Notes: generated by a model not told the origin, from the letters alone. A stretch of 64,000 bases of DNA from Acidobacteriota bacterium (GCA_021730945.1 JAKFYH010000002.1:62001-126000), one strand, 5' to 3'; counted from the stretch's first letter, positions 17,224 to 27,555 are shown. Made by a program: numbers and translations.

Positions 17224-18384
17224 ATGACGGCGAAGGCGTTCTCAGGACTGGCGGCGGCGGTCGCGGTGGCCATCGGCCTCGCGATGCCCGGTTGCGCAAG
17301 CAGCGCGCCACCCGCTGGCGATCCCGGCGCGGCCGTGCCGGTCACGGTCTCGCGCGTGGGTGTGACTGACGTGGCCGACACCTTCGATGCCGGTGGTGTC
17401 GTCGAAGCCAGGACCACTGCCACGCTGACCGCGCGGATCCTGGCGCCGGTGCGCGAGGTCCGCGTCGCGCCTGGCGAGCGGGTCGGCGCCGGCCAGGTGC
17501 TGGTGGTTCTCGATGGCCGCGACCTCGGCGCCCACGCCCGTGGCGCGCGCGCCGCGGCCGAGGCCGCCGAACAGGGTGCCACGGCGGCGGCGGCCGAGCA
17601 GCAGGCGGCCGAAGCCGCGCAGACCCTGGCCCGCGCCCGTTATGAGCGCGTCACAGGCCTGCATGCCAAGCGGTCGGCCACCGCGCACGAACTCGATACC
17701 GCGACCAGCGTGCTGCGCGCCGCCGAGGCCGGCGCCGCCGGCGCCGCCGCCCGTGCCAAGGCTGCGGTGTCAGCCGTCGCCGCCGCCACCGCGGCGAGCG
17801 AAGCGGCGGGCACCACCGAATCGTTCTCCCTCATCACGGCGCCGTTCGACGGGCTCGTGACCGAGAAACTGGTCGAACCCGGCAACATGGCCGTACCCGG
17901 CGGACCGCTGATGCGGCTTGACGACACGCGCGGCTTCCGGCTTGACGTCAGGGTGGATGAATCGCGCGCCGCCCAAGTCTCGCTCGGCGCCGTCGTGCCC
18001 GTCGCGCTCGATGCGGGCGCCACCGGCGCCACGGCCACGGTCGACGGGACCATCACCGAGATCAGCCGCGCGGTTGACGCCGACGCGCGCGCGTTCCTGG
18101 TCAAGATCGCGCTGCCGGTCACCGAGGGCATGCGCTCGGGCATGTTCGGGCGGGCGCGATTCAGCGCTCCGCCGCGCCGCGCCCTGACGCTGCCCTCCGC
18201 CGCCCTGGTCCGCCGCGGGCAGGTGACGTCGGTGCTGGTGGCCGAGGCCGGCGTGGCGCGGCTCAGGTTCGTGAACGTGAGCGGCACCGAAATACTTGCG
18301 GGCCTGGCTGATGGCGACATGGTGATCACCAACCCGCCGCCCTCGGTGACCGACGGCACCCGCGTGACGACGGGAGGGCGGTGA
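17224..18384 (+). CDS. RND efflux periplasmic adaptor (membrane fusion protein), lipoprotein
   Basis: A 386-residue adaptor with a lipoprotein signal ([13 protein letters not shown], Cys near residue 24). Lipoyl/barrel motifs include [40 protein letters not shown] and [20 protein letters not shown], around an Ala/Glu-rich coiled coil at about 90-170. The ATG is preferred to the GTG at 17215 because AGGAAGG sits about 10 nt before it. It overlaps the RND gene (GTGATG). Confidence 0.88.
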   Translation: MTAKAFSGLAAAVAVAIGLAMPGCASSAPPAGDPGAAVPVTVSRVGVTDVADTFDAGGVVEARTTATLTARILAPVREVRVAPGERVGAGQVLVVLDGRDLGAHARGARAAAEAAEQGATAAAAEQQAAEAAQTLARARYERVTGLHAKRSATAHELDTATSVLRAAEAGAAGAAARAKAAVSAVAAATAASEAAGTTESFSLITAPFDGLVTEKLVEPGNMAVPGGPLMRLDDTRGFRLDVRVDESRAAQVSLGAVVPVALDAGATGATATVDGTITEISRAVDADARAFLVKIALPVTEGMRSGMFGRARFSAPPRRALTLPSAALVRRGQVTSVLVAEAGVARLRFVNVSGTEILAGLADGDMVITNPPPSVTDGTRVTTGGR

Positions 18385-21300
18385 TGGCCGAATCCTACGG
18401 CGGCGCCGGCCGGCTGGCCGCCGCGTTCATCAACTCGAAATTGACGCCGCTCTTCATCGTTGCCTCGATGGCGCTCGGCGCGCTGGCGGTCGTGGCGCTG
18501 CCGCGGGAAGAAGAGCCGCAGATTGTCGTGCCGATGGTTGACGTGTTCGTCCAGATGCCGGGCGCGTCGCCGGCCGATGTCGAACAGCGTGTGACGCGGC
18601 CGCTCGAGCAACTTCTGTGGGAAGTGCCCGGCGTCGAATACGTCTATTCCACTTCATCGCCGGGCCAGTCGATGGTGGTGGTCCGGTTCCTGGTCGGCCA
18701 ACCCCAGGAAGCCGCGCTCGTCCGCCTCAACCAGAAGCTGGCGGCCAACGCCGATCGCATTCCGCCAGGCGTGATCGGGCCGATTGTCAAACCCCGCTCG
18801 ATCGATGACGTGCCGATTCTCGCGGTGACACTCTGGTCGGCGCGCTACGGCGACGACCAGTTGCGCGCCCTCGCCGCCCAACTGCGCGATGCGATTGCCG
18901 AGGTGAACGACGTCTCGGAAGTGGTGATCATCGGCGGACGGCCCCGCAATGTGCGGGTGGATGTCGACCCGGCCCGGCTCGCCGCCTACGGCCTCGATCC
19001 GCTCGCGGTGCAGCGCGCCATCGGCGCGACCAACACCCAGGAAACGGCGGCCGGTCCGGTGGCCGGCGGCCTGGCGACGGCGGTCGAGGCCGGCAGCCGC
19101 CTGCGCACAGCGGCCGACGTACGCGGTGTGGTGGTGAGCGCGGCCAGTGGTCGTGCCGTGCGCGTGAGCGACATCGCCACCGTCACCGACGGCGACGCCG
19201 AACCAGCGTCGTATGTCACCTTCCAGTCGCGCGAGTCGGGCGCTCACGCCGCGGTGACGATTGCCGTGGCCAAGCGCCAGGGCACCAACGCCATCGACGT
19301 CGCCCATCGCGTGACGGCGAAGCTCGACCTCCTGAAGGGCACGCTCGTGCCCTCGGATGTGCAGTTGACCATCACCCGTGACTACGGCGAGACCGCGGCG
19401 GAGAAGAGCAACGAGCTGCTGTGGCACATGCTGCTCGCGGTGATCTCGGTGTCGGCGCTGATTTGGCTGGTGCTCGGCCGCCGCGAGGCCCTGGTGGTAC
19501 TAATCGCGATTCCGGTCACGCTGGCGCTGACGCTGTTCATGTTCTACCTCTACGGATACACGCTGAACCGCATCACGCTGTTCGCCCTGATCTTCTCGAT
19601 CGGCATCTTGGTCGACGATGCAATCGTGGTCGTCGAGAACATCGTGCGCCATGCGCGCATGACCACCGGCGGCAACGGCGGCCTGGCCGCGATCGCGTTG
19701 CGCGCCGTCGACGAAGTGGGCAATCCCACCATCCTGGCCACGCTCGCCGTGGTGGCGGCCATCCTGCCGATGGCCTTTGTCGGCGGCCTGATGGGGCCGT
19801 ACATGAGGCCGATTCCGGTCGGCGCCTCGGCCGCGATGATCTTCTCGCTGATCGTCGCCTTCGTGGTGACGCCGTGGGCGTCGGTGCGGCTGCTCAAGCC
19901 CGAGGCGCATCACGACCACGGCGGCGAAGACCTGTTCACGCGCCTGTATCGCCGCGTCATGGGTCCGCTGATCGCGCGCGGCTCCATGCGGGCGCTGTTC
20001 CTCGGCGGCGTGCTGGCGCTGCTGCTGGCCGCCGTCGCGCTCGTGCCGCTCAAGGCGGTCACCGTCAAGATGCTGCCGTTCGACAACAAGAACGAGTTCC
20101 AGGTCATGGTCGACATGCCCGAAGGCACGGCGCTCGAAACCACCGCGCGCGTGACCTCGGCGCTGGCCGCGGCCACGCTCGAGGACGCGGCGGTGGTCAA
20201 CGTGCAGCAGTACGTCGGCACCTCGGCGCCCTACAATTTTAACGGCCTGGTCCGCCATTACTTCCTGCGGCGCGCGCCCCACCTGGCCGACCTGCAGGTG
20301 AACCTGGTGCCCAAGGGCGAGCGCGCCGAGCAGAGCCACGACGTGGCGCGGCGCCTCCGCGAGCGGCTGCTGCCGATCGCGCGCGGCTTCGGCGCCACGC
20401 TGCAGGTCGCCGAAGTGCCGCCGGGACCGCCCGTGCTCCAGACGCTGGTGGCCGAAATCTACGGACCCGACCCCAAGCGCCGCCAGGAGGTCGCCGCCGA
20501 GATCCTCGCGATTTTCGACCGCACGCCCGGCGTGGTCGATACCGACTGGTATGTCGAGGCGCCCCACGACAAGGTGACGCTGGTCGTGGACGAGGACAAG
20601 GCGGCCGCCGCCGGGCTGTCGCCGGCCGCGGTGGCGTCGGTGGTTCGCATGGCCGGATCGGGAGAGACCGCCGGCCTGCTCCACGATGCCCACGCCCGCG
20701 AAGACGTCCCGATCGTGATTCGCCTGCCGCGTTCCGGCCGCAGCCTCGAGGCGCTGCAGTCGCTGCGCCTGACCGGCAACCGCCAGGTCGCGGTGGGTGA
20801 ACTGACCCGGACCGTGCGCGGGCCGGAAGCGACGAGCCTGTACCACAAGAACCTGCAGGCCGTGACCTACGTCACCGGCGACCTCGCCGGCGAGAACGAA
20901 AGCCCGGTCTACGCCATCTTCGCCGTGAACGAGGCGATTGCCCGGCTGTCGCTGCCCGAAGGCTACGGGCTCGAGGTCTTCAACGCAACGCAGCCGTTCG
21001 ACACCTCGGCCTACGCCATGAAGTGGGACGGCGAATGGCACATCACCATCGAGGTGTTCCGCGACCTGGGGCTGGCGTTCGCGGCGGTGCTGCTGTTGAT
21101 CTACGTGCTGGTGGTCGGCTGGTTCCAGTCGTTCCGGACACCGCTCCTGATCATGGCCGCGATTCCGTTCTCGCTGGTCGGCATCCTGCCCGCGCACGCG
21201 GCGATGGGTGCGTTCTTTACCGCCACCTCGATGATCGGCTTCATCGCCGGCGCCGGCATCGTCGTGCGCAACTCGATCATCCTGGTCGACTTCATCGAAC

Positions 21301-21578
21301 TGCGGTTGCGCGACGGCCTGCCGCTGGAGCAGGCGGTGATCGATGCCGGCGCGGTGCGATTCCGGCCGATGGCGCTCACCGCCGCGGCGGTCGTGGTCGG
21401 CGCGGGCGTGATCTTGTTCGACCCGATCTTCCAGGGCCTCGCGATTTCGCTGATGGCCGGCGAGGTGGCGTCGCTCCTGTTGTCGCGGATGGCCGTGCCC
21501 GTGCTGTATTTCATGGCCAAGCGCCGCGAACTGGATCGCCCGGTGATGGTGGCAGCCCCGATGGAGGTGACTTCGTGA
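18384..21578 (+). CDS. RND-family efflux pump inner membrane transporter
   Basis: A 1064-residue transporter of full RND length, with two sets of transmembrane segments and two large periplasmic loops. In TM4 the motif [17 protein letters not shown] carries the two Asp residues of the proton relay. [34 protein letters not shown] and the second-half [19 protein letters not shown] are typical. It is closer to the AcrB-type (HAE) branch than to the metal (CusA) branch by these motifs, but the substrate is unknown. ATG at 18384 follows GGGAGGG. Confidence 0.92.
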   Translation: MAESYGGAGRLAAAFINSKLTPLFIVASMALGALAVVALPREEEPQIVVPMVDVFVQMPGASPADVEQRVTRPLEQLLWEVPGVEYVYSTSSPGQSMVVVRFLVGQPQEAALVRLNQKLAANADRIPPGVIGPIVKPRSIDDVPILAVTLWSARYGDDQLRALAAQLRDAIAEVNDVSEVVIIGGRPRNVRVDVDPARLAAYGLDPLAVQRAIGATNTQETAAGPVAGGLATAVEAGSRLRTAADVRGVVVSAASGRAVRVSDIATVTDGDAEPASYVTFQSRESGAHAAVTIAVAKRQGTNAIDVAHRVTAKLDLLKGTLVPSDVQLTITRDYGETAAEKSNELLWHMLLAVISVSALIWLVLGRREALVVLIAIPVTLALTLFMFYLYGYTLNRITLFALIFSIGILVDDAIVVVENIVRHARMTTGGNGGLAAIALRAVDEVGNPTILATLAVVAAILPMAFVGGLMGPYMRPIPVGASAAMIFSLIVAFVVTPWASVRLLKPEAHHDHGGEDLFTRLYRRVMGPLIARGSMRALFLGGVLALLLAAVALVPLKAVTVKMLPFDNKNEFQVMVDMPEGTALETTARVTSALAAATLEDAAVVNVQQYVGTSAPYNFNGLVRHYFLRRAPHLADLQVNLVPKGERAEQSHDVARRLRERLLPIARGFGATLQVAEVPPGPPVLQTLVAEIYGPDPKRRQEVAAEILAIFDRTPGVVDTDWYVEAPHDKVTLVVDEDKAAAAGLSPAAVASVVRMAGSGETAGLLHDAHAREDVPIVIRLPRSGRSLEALQSLRLTGNRQVAVGELTRTVRGPEATSLYHKNLQAVTYVTGDLAGENESPVYAIFAVNEAIARLSLPEGYGLEVFNATQPFDTSAYAMKWDGEWHITIEVFRDLGLAFAAVLLLIYVLVVGWFQSFRTPLLIMAAIPFSLVGILPAHAAMGAFFTATSMIGFIAGAGIVVRNSIILVDFIELRLRDGLPLEQAVIDAGAVRFRPMALTAAAVVVGAGVILFDPIFQGLAISLMAGEVASLLLSRMAVPVLYFMAKRRELDRPVMVAAPMEVTS

Positions 21579-22312
21579 GTCTCGCACCAGGCGTTCGATG
21601 GCAGTGTCCGCCGAAGACTATCGTGGTCGGCGTCGACTTTGGCGAGGCGTCGGCTCACGCGCTGGCGCTGGCGGGCGCCCTCGGCTCGGCCTTCGGGGCG
21701 AGCGTCCTCGCGCTGCACGCCGAGCGATTCGAGCCGCCGCGCTACTTCACACCCGAGCAGATCGAGCGCCTCGAGGGCGAGCGGCACGCCGCCCAGGCGG
21801 CCGTCAACGCCCAGGTGCACGAGTTTGCCGCCGGCGCCTCGATCTACCCGATTGGCTCGCGCGTCGTTGACCGGCCGCCGGTCGACGCGATTCTCGACGC
21901 GGCGGCGGCGGCAGACCTGATCGTGGTCGGTACCCATGGCCGGCGCGGGCCGGGACGCTGGTGGCTGGGGTCGGTGGCCGAGCGCGTCGTGCGCGCCGCG
22001 CCAGTGCCGGTGCTGGTCACGCGGGCATCGAGCGCGGTCACGCCCGGCCTGTTCGAGCGGGTCGCGCTGGTGGTTCAGGGTGGCGGCAGCGACGAGGCGG
22101 CGCGCGAGTACGCCGTCGCGCTCGCCGGCACGGCCGGGGGGCCGGTGATCGATGCCGGCCCGGCCGCGCACTGCGAGGCCGGCACCATGGAGCGTGCCTC
22201 GCTCGTGGTCATCGCCACCGGCACCGAGCGGCCGTCGTGGGGATTCACTGATTCGGTGGCGAGGGTGCTGGGCGCGTGCGAGCAGCCCGTGTTGTTTGTG
22301 CCGGCCCGCTAG
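21575..22312 (+). CDS. Universal stress protein (one Usp domain plus degenerate second half)
   Basis: A 245-residue protein that starts with GTG overlapping the RND stop (GTGA). The first half is a full UspA domain: [18 protein letters not shown], then the ATP-binding signature [20 protein letters not shown] followed by APVPVLVTR. The second half (residues about 150-245) ends [11 protein letters not shown] and looks like a reduced second domain. It is translationally coupled to the efflux pump and followed by a DUF2892 gene, so it probably belongs to the same operon. Confidence 0.82.
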   Translation: MSLAPGVRWQCPPKTIVVGVDFGEASAHALALAGALGSAFGASVLALHAERFEPPRYFTPEQIERLEGERHAAQAAVNAQVHEFAAGASIYPIGSRVVDRPPVDAILDAAAAADLIVVGTHGRRGPGRWWLGSVAERVVRAAPVPVLVTRASSAVTPGLFERVALVVQGGGSDEAAREYAVALAGTAGGPVIDAGPAAHCEAGTMERASLVVIATGTERPSWGFTDSVARVLGACEQPVLFVPAR

Positions 22313-22336
22313 GTCAACAGCGAAGGAGATCGAGAC

Positions 22337-22525
22337 ATGACGATTGAACGGTGGTTGCGGATGATTGGCGGCGGCTTCGTGGCCGCGAGCGTGCTGCTGG
22401 GGATCTACGTTCACCCGTACTTCCTGTGGTTCACGCTGTTTGCAGGACTGAACCTGTTCCAGTCGGCATTTACCGAGTGGTGCCCGATGATGGCGATCCT
22501 GCGCAAGGCCGGCGTGCCGTCATGA
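22337..22525 (+). CDS. DUF2892-type small inner membrane protein
   Basis: A 62-residue protein with two hydrophobic helices and the family pattern MTIERWLRMIGGGFV, FLWFTLFAGLNLFQSAFTEW, then CPMMAILRKAG. DUF2892 domains occur alone or fused to rhodanese (YgaP); the free Cys in the short second loop is conserved. It is preceded by GAAGGAG. Its stop overlaps the start of a 26-codon frame. Confidence 0.85.
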   Translation: MTIERWLRMIGGGFVAASVLLGIYVHPYFLWFTLFAGLNLFQSAFTEWCPMMAILRKAGVPS

Positions 22526-22602
22526 TGACAGCCCTCGGCCTCCTCGCGGGATGGCTCGCGCTCCAGCTGTGGGTACTGCCGCGCCTCGGCGTACCCACTT
22601 GA
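22522..22602 (+). CDS. Very small membrane protein overlapping DUF2892 gene
   Basis: A 26-residue frame (MMTALGLLAGWLALQLWVLP, ending RLGVPT) starts with ATGATGA overlapping the stop of the DUF2892 gene, as expected for translational coupling. It is one hydrophobic helix followed by an LPRLGVPT tail. I recall similar tiny proteins with an LPxLGVxT end beside DUF2892 or efflux genes, but cannot verify that here. It is too short for normal gene finders. Confidence 0.5.
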   Translation: MMTALGLLAGWLALQLWVLPRLGVPT

Positions 22603-22661
22603 GCGGTGCCTCACCCGCGGTCGCGGGCAGAGTCGCCGACTGAGTCAGACCAGGACACCGT

Positions 22662-23852
22662 ATGAAACGCCGGTTCACGATCCCTCGACAAGTATGGTTT
22701 GCCGCCTTCGGCATCGCCTTGCTGCTGGCGCTTGGCTGGGTCGCGACGCAGAGCGGACCGCTGGCGCCGATTCAGGTGACCGTGACGACGGTCGGCCGGG
22801 GCACCGTGTCGCCGGCCCTGTTTGGCATCGGCACGCTCGAGGCGCAACGCGCGTACCTGATCGGACCGACCACGGCCGGCCGCGTCAAGCGCGTGATGGT
22901 TGACGTCGGCGATCTCGTCGCCGCCGGCCAGTTGCTCGCCGAGATGGAGCCGGTCGACCTCGACGCGCGAGTGGCGGCGACAGTGGCGGCGGTCGATCGC
23001 GGCCGCAGCGCCGTGGCGGCCGCCGAGGCCCAGGCGCGCGATGCAAGCAGCCGGCAGGGGCTCGCCACCACCGAAGCCCATCGCATTGTCACCCTCGGTC
23101 AGGCCGGGGTCGTCAGCCAGAGCGCCGTGGATGCGGCGCAGCAGGCTTCGCAATCGGCCGACGCTCAGGTTGCTGCTGCCGCCGCGGCGTTGGCCGGGGC
23201 CCGGCGGGAGATCGCCAGGCTCGACGCCGAGCTTCGCGGGGCGCAACAGCAGCGGGTCAACGTCCGGCTCGTGGCGCCGGCAGCCGGGGTCGTGACATCC
23301 CGGAACGCCGAGCCGGGCTCCACCGTCATCGCCGGCCAGCCGGTACTCAAGCTGGAGGACCCCACCAGTATCTGGATCAGCGTGCGTCTCGATCAGGCCC
23401 GGTCCGCGGGCCTCGGCGTGGGGCTGGCCGCCGCCATCACGCGGCGATCCGATCCGCTGGCGACGCATGCCGGAAAAGTGGTGCGCGTCGAACCCACGAG
23501 CGACGCCGTGACCGAGGAGCGCATCGCGAAGGTGGCCTTCGACCGTTTGCCGGACGGGGTGGCGACCGGCGAGATGGCCGAGGTCACGCTGCGCCTCTCC
23601 CCGGTTGCTAACGCGGTGGTCGTCCCGAACGCCAGCCTTCGCCATCGCGGGGCCCAGACCGGGGTCTGGCACTACTCCGGCGGGCAGTTGCGGTTTGCAC
23701 CCGTGACCACCGGCGCGGAGAGTCTTGATGGCACGGTGCAGATCCTCGAGGGAATCGCCGCCGGTGACGAGGTGATTGTTTACAGCGAACGCGACCTCGC
23801 CGACGACAGCCGCGTCAAGGTGGTGACCGCTCTGCGCGGAGCGGGCTCATGA
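22662..23852 (+). CDS. HlyD-family periplasmic adaptor of an ABC exporter
   Basis: A 396-residue membrane fusion protein with one N-terminal transmembrane helix (FAAFGIALLLALGWVAT). It has biotinyl/lipoyl halves (GTLEAQRAYLIGPTTAGRVK, VDVGDLVAAGQLLAEMEPVD; LVAPAAGVVTSRNAEPGST), a coiled coil at about 100-190, and a final beta domain. The stop overlaps the start of the permease gene (ATGA), so it forms a MacAB/DevBCA-like exporter with the next two genes. The substrate is not evident. Confidence 0.85.
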   Translation: MKRRFTIPRQVWFAAFGIALLLALGWVATQSGPLAPIQVTVTTVGRGTVSPALFGIGTLEAQRAYLIGPTTAGRVKRVMVDVGDLVAAGQLLAEMEPVDLDARVAATVAAVDRGRSAVAAAEAQARDASSRQGLATTEAHRIVTLGQAGVVSQSAVDAAQQASQSADAQVAAAAAALAGARREIARLDAELRGAQQQRVNVRLVAPAAGVVTSRNAEPGSTVIAGQPVLKLEDPTSIWISVRLDQARSAGLGVGLAAAITRRSDPLATHAGKVVRVEPTSDAVTEERIAKVAFDRLPDGVATGEMAEVTLRLSPVANAVVVPNASLRHRGAQTGVWHYSGGQLRFAPVTTGAESLDGTVQILEGIAAGDEVIVYSERDLADDSRVKVVTALRGAGS

Positions 23853-25042
23853 TCAGCCTCGCCGGCCGCGACATCCTGCACTCGTGGAGCAAGTTCGCCC
23901 TCACCGGCCTGGGGCTCGGCCTGCTGATCGGCGTCACCTTCACCATGGCGGGCGTCTACCGCGGCATGGTGGACGACGCGAAGGTGCTGCTCAACAACAG
24001 CGGCGCCGACTTGTGGGTGGTGCAGAAGGATACGCTGGGCCCTTACGCCGAATCGTCCAGCCTGCACGATGATGTCTATCGCGGCATTCTCGGAATACCC
24101 GGCGTCGCCCGGGCCGCCAATGTCACTTATCTGACCATGCAGGTGCGGCGGGCGGGCGCCGATGTCCGCGCGATGGTCGTCGGGTTCGTTCCCGGCGAGC
24201 CTGGCGAACCGGCGTTCCTGATCGCGGGCCGGCGCGTGACGCGCAGCCACTATGAAGCGGTGGCCGACCTGACGGCCGGGTTCGCCCTCGGCGATCGGAT
24301 TCGCATTCGCCGCCACGACTACACCGTGGTCGGCCTGACCCGCCGCACGGTGTCGTCGGGCGGCGACCCGATGGTGTTCATCCCCCTCAAGGACGCGCAG
24401 GAAGCGCAGTTTCTCAAGGACAACGACGCGATCGTCAGCGAGCGAGCGCGCACCGCCGGCAACCCCGCGCTCAACCGGCCCGGGGTGCCGGGGCTGCTGG
24501 ACGCGATCGAGGCGTCGCAGACCAGCAACCGCAACGTCAACGCGGTGCTGGTGCGCGTGGCCGTCGGCCATGCGCCCGAGACCGTGGCGGAAGAGATCCG
24601 CCGTTGGAAGCACGTGCAGGCGTTCACCCGCGCGCAGATGGAAGACATCCTGATCGCCAAGCTGATCGCCAATGCGGCGAAGCAGATCGGCATGTTCCTG
24701 GCAATCCTGACGATCGTCAGCGCGGCGATCGTGGCGTTCATCATCTACACGATGACCCTCGGCAAGATCCGCGAGATTGCGGTCTTGAAGCTGATCGGCA
24801 CGCACAACCGCACGATTGCCACCATGATCCTGCAGCAGGCGCTGGGGCTCGGGCTGATTGGCTTCGCCGTCGGGAAGATCGCCGCCACCCTCTGGGGGCC
24901 GGCGTTTCCGCGATACGTCCTGCTCGAACCCTGGGACGCCGTGATCGGCTTTGGAATCGTCATGCTGGTCTGCGTGCTGGCGAGCACGCTGGCGATTCGC
25001 GCCGCGCTGGCCGTGGATCCCGCGGCGGCCATCGGTGGTTGA
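23849..25042 (+). CDS. FtsX/MacB-type ABC transporter permease (DevC-like)
   Basis: A 397-residue permease with one N-terminal helix (LTGLGLGLLIGVTFTMAGVY), a periplasmic domain of about 220 residues, and three C-terminal helices (MFLAILTIVSAAIVAFIIYT, LIGFAVGKIAATLWG, AVIGFGIVMLVCVLAS). The cytoplasmic coupling segment TLGKIREIAVLKLIGTHNRT is typical of the FtsX fold. It pairs with the ATPase that starts 1 nt after its stop. Confidence 0.88.
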   Translation: MISLAGRDILHSWSKFALTGLGLGLLIGVTFTMAGVYRGMVDDAKVLLNNSGADLWVVQKDTLGPYAESSSLHDDVYRGILGIPGVARAANVTYLTMQVRRAGADVRAMVVGFVPGEPGEPAFLIAGRRVTRSHYEAVADLTAGFALGDRIRIRRHDYTVVGLTRRTVSSGGDPMVFIPLKDAQEAQFLKDNDAIVSERARTAGNPALNRPGVPGLLDAIEASQTSNRNVNAVLVRVAVGHAPETVAEEIRRWKHVQAFTRAQMEDILIAKLIANAAKQIGMFLAILTIVSAAIVAFIIYTMTLGKIREIAVLKLIGTHNRTIATMILQQALGLGLIGFAVGKIAATLWGPAFPRYVLLEPWDAVIGFGIVMLVCVLASTLAIRAALAVDPAAAIGG

Positions 25043-25043
25043 G

Positions 25044-25760
25044 ATGGGACTGGGCGCCGGCATTCATCTCGAGGGCGTCAGCAAGCGCTACGGCGCCGGC
25101 GACACGGCGGTCGACGCGCTCAAGGACGTCAACATGTCGGTGGCGCCCGGCGAAGTGGTCGGGCTCATCGGTCCGAGCGGCTCCGGCAAGACCACGTTGC
25201 TCAAGTGCCTCGGCGCGGTCATCGAACCGACCCGCGGCCGCATGACCCTGGGCGGTGAGGTGATCTACGACAACGGCTGGCAGATCGACGACCGGCGGGT
25301 GCTGCGGCGGGATCGCATCGGCTTCATCTTCCAGGCGCCGTACTTGATCCCGTTCCTCGACGCGATCGACAACGTCGCGCTGTTGCCGATGCTGGCGGGG
25401 CGGCCGAACGCGGAAGCCCGCGCCCGGGCCAGGGAACTGCTCGAGGCGCTCGACGTGGCGCATCGCGCCCAGGCGTTTCCCTCCGAACTCTCCGGCGGCG
25501 AGCAGCAGCGGGTGTCGATTGCCCGGGCGCTGGCCAACCGCCCGCCGGTGATCCTCGCCGACGAGCCGACCGCGCCGCTCGACAGCGAACGGGGCCTGGC
25601 CGTGATGCGGATTCTGCATCAGCTGGCCGGCCAGTACCAGACCGCGATCATTGTCGTGACCCACGACGAGAAGATCATCCCCACCTTCAAACGCATCTAC
25701 GCCATCCGCGACGGGCGGACGGTCGAGGAAGCGGGCGAAGGCCGGGGTCTTTCAGCCTGA
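25044..25760 (+). CDS. ABC exporter ATP-binding protein (LolD/MacB/DevA type)
   Basis: A 238-residue ATPase with Walker A GPSGSGKTT, Q-loop FIFQAPYLIPFL, signature LSGGEQQRVSIARAL, Walker B VILADEPTAPLD and H-loop VVTHD. Start chosen at MGLGAGIH, where the reading frame leaves the permease. In the usual LolD-type sequence the residue after the Walker B Glu-Pro-Thr is Ala-Asn-Leu; here it is Ala-Pro-Leu, a minor change. It is the third gene of the adaptor-permease-ATPase operon. Confidence 0.9.
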   Translation: MGLGAGIHLEGVSKRYGAGDTAVDALKDVNMSVAPGEVVGLIGPSGSGKTTLLKCLGAVIEPTRGRMTLGGEVIYDNGWQIDDRRVLRRDRIGFIFQAPYLIPFLDAIDNVALLPMLAGRPNAEARARARELLEALDVAHRAQAFPSELSGGEQQRVSIARALANRPPVILADEPTAPLDSERGLAVMRILHQLAGQYQTAIIVVTHDEKIIPTFKRIYAIRDGRTVEEAGEGRGLSA

Positions 25761-25774
25761 GACTGACCCAAGGG

Positions 25775-26146
25775 GTGACGGTGCATACCAACCTTTCCGC
25801 TCGGACGGCAGCGGCCGCAGGCCTGCTCTTCGGCGTGCTCTCGGTCATGGCCGGAACGCGAGTACTGGCCGGCAACGACCCGGAGTACGTCGTCCTCACC
25901 TGGCTCGTCGAGTACAACATCGCGGCGGGAGTGGTCGGCGTCGTGGCGGGGGCAGGCCTGTGGCGGCCGCGGGCGTGGGCAGTCAGGCTCGCGCGGACGC
26001 TGGCCGTGTTTCACGGCATCGTGCTGGTCATCCTGCTCGTGCTCGCCGGCCTCGCCCGGCCGGTGGCCACCGACAGCGTGGTCGCGATGGTGCTGCGAAC
26101 GGTGGTCTGGTCGTCCATCGCGGTGGTCACCCGCGCGAAGGCGTGA
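25775..26146 (+). CDS. Small integral membrane protein, unknown function
   Basis: A 123-residue protein with four predicted hydrophobic segments (AAGLLFGVLSVMAGTRVLAG, AAGVVGVVAGAGLWRP, TLAVFHGIVLVILLVLAGLA, VVAMVLRTVVWSSIAVVT). It starts with GTG, 14 nt after the ABC ATPase, and is probably the last gene of that operon. No family was recognised. Confidence 0.65.
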   Translation: MTVHTNLSARTAAAAGLLFGVLSVMAGTRVLAGNDPEYVVLTWLVEYNIAAGVVGVVAGAGLWRPRAWAVRLARTLAVFHGIVLVILLVLAGLARPVATDSVVAMVLRTVVWSSIAVVTRAKA

Positions 26147-26171
26147 GGCCAGGGTCCGAACTCTCCAACGG

Positions 26172-26278
26172 TCACCGCACCAGGACGAAGTGGCTGTTGG
26201 TCGTGGCGTCGATGCGGTGGGCGACGTCGGCAGGAATGTGCACCACGCTGCCGGGCGACAGATTGCCGGCTGCAAAGA
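26172..26278 (-). pseudogene. C-terminal remnant of a cupin-like gene
   Basis: Directly after the nosY stop and in another frame, the minus strand reads KIFAAGNLSPGSVVHIPADV AHRIDATTNSHF, then VLVR and a stop. This is the last beta-hairpin of a small cupin (G-x5-P-x4-H pattern) and resembles the C-terminus of the cupin at 41751. No start or N-terminal cupin motif precedes it, since upstream bases belong to nosY. It is best explained as the end of a gene truncated by rearrangement. Confidence 0.5.
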
Positions 26279-26281
26279 TCT

Positions 26282-27121
26282 TCAGATGTCGGCGCGCGAC
26301 AGCGCGCGAACCGCCAGCACCAGTGGGGCGACCAGCCAGGCCAAGAGCGACAGCACCACCAGGCCCGCGGTGGTGGCCGGGCCGCCGGTGAAACGCAGCA
26401 GCGCGAGCGACGCCCCGCCAAACGCCGCGGTTCCTTCAATGGCCAGCAAGGCGCCCGTTCGGGCCGCGTCCACCGGGTTGACGAGCGTGGCGGCGATCAG
26501 CAGCCGCGACGCTGAGCCCGACCGCAGGAGCGAAGCGGCGCCGAGCGCGGCGATGTCGAAGACCACCACGGCGACGAACCAGACCACGAGCGCCGTCGCC
26601 AGAACGCGGGTGCGACGGCCGGCGTTACCGCTGGCCAGCAGCGCCGCAATCGCCAGGAATACGCCGGTGATGGCGACCGCGGTTCCAATCAACGCGCCGT
26701 AACGCCACCATCCATCGATCCCCGACTGGGACTGCATCACCAGCCCGGCGGCGCCGAAGCCGACCAGTTCGGCCGCCGACAGCGCCATCCATACTCCCAG
26801 CATGCGGCCCAGCAGGATGGCACCGCGCGACACCGGCTGCGAGTACAGCAACTCCGCGGCACCGCGTTCCGGTGTCAGCGCGAGCCCGCCAAACACCAGT
26901 GCCGCCAGTGGCACCAGGAGCAGCACTACCTGCACCAGCGACACCGCCGTGCGCGAGAAGTCCTGGAGGCCGTGGCCGCCCGACAGCACATAGCCGGCAC
27001 CGGCAATCGCGAGAGCCAGAGCAGCGAAGACCACCGCAAACAGTTGCAGCCAGCGCGAGCGGACCGCCAGCACCAGTTCGTGCCGGGCGCACAGCCAAAG
27101 CACCGGCCATATCGACGTCAT
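26282..27121 (-). CDS. nosY: NosY-type ABC-2 permease for nitrous oxide reductase maturation
   Basis: A 279-residue protein with about six transmembrane segments and the NosY pattern: WLQLFAVVFAALALAIAGAG, SLVQVVLLLVPLAALVFGGL, GAAELLYSQPVSRGAILLGR and LLASGNAGRRTRVLATALVV. With NosD and NosF it forms the ABC complex that supplies sulfur for the tetranuclear CuZ centre of N2O reductase. It overlaps nosL by 4 nt at its start. Operon order here is nosD-F-L-Y. Confidence 0.88.
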   Translation of the reverse strand: MTSIWPVLWLCARHELVLAVRSRWLQLFAVVFAALALAIAGAGYVLSGGHGLQDFSRTAVSLVQVVLLLVPLAALVFGGLALTPERGAAELLYSQPVSRGAILLGRMLGVWMALSAAELVGFGAAGLVMQSQSGIDGWWRYGALIGTAVAITGVFLAIAALLASGNAGRRTRVLATALVVWFVAVVVFDIAALGAASLLRSGSASRLLIAATLVNPVDAARTGALLAIEGTAAFGGASLALLRFTGGPATTAGLVVLSLLAWLVAPLVLAVRALSRADI

Positions 27122-27555
27122 GGCGTCACCGGCTGCGGGCGCGGGCCCAGAATGGCGTCGGCGGCGACCGCGCGGCCGCTGGCGGCTGCGGGGTCACCGT
27201 CACGGCCGGCCTGGTTCGCATGGGCCAGCAGTCCGGAGGCCATCGGCGTGGCCGTCGATGTCTCGGTGAAGATCGCGTGGCGCGCCTCGATCCACTCGCC
27301 GGAGCCGTGGTCGGCTACGAAGCTGACTGCGTCGCCGGGGATCGCGCCATCGAGAAGAAAGTCGCGCAAGCACGCCAGGTCGTCGAAGAACACTGGTTCG
27401 TCGCCCGGTCGTACGATTTGGGCGGCGGTCGCGCGCGACACGATCGTCATCCGGCAGTGGCCGCAGGCATCCTGGCCGAGCGCCGGCTCGATCGCCCGGG
27501 CCGGCCCCGCCGCGCACGACGTGACCAGCGCCAACGCGAGCAGGGTCAACCTCAT
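27118..27555 (-). CDS. nosL: NosL copper chaperone lipoprotein
   Basis: A 145-residue protein starting MRLTLLALALVTSCA, a lipoprotein signal with lipobox VTSC. The NosL copper-binding signature is CGHCRMTIVSRATAAQIV (Cys and Met ligands). FFDDLACLRDFLL and EARHAIFTETSTATPMASGL follow, also family-typical. It delivers Cu(I) to NosZ in the periplasm. The start overlaps the nosF stop (ATGA); the longer upstream frame is nosF shadow. Confidence 0.88.
   Translation of the reverse strand: MRLTLLALALVTSCAAGPARAIEPALGQDACGHCRMTIVSRATAAQIVRPGDEPVFFDDLACLRDFLLDGAIPGDAVSFVADHGSGEWIEARHAIFTETSTATPMASGLLAHANQAGRDGDPAAASGRAVAADAILGPRPQPVTP

Noticed and set aside
19500-21587. Long minus-strand frame opposite the RND transporter (695 codons)
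   Set aside because: Arg/His/Gly-rich shadow of an unmistakable RND gene.
26160-26282. Complete small cupin gene after nosY
   Set aside because: Only the last 35 or so residues exist; upstream sequence is nosY in another frame and offers no start.
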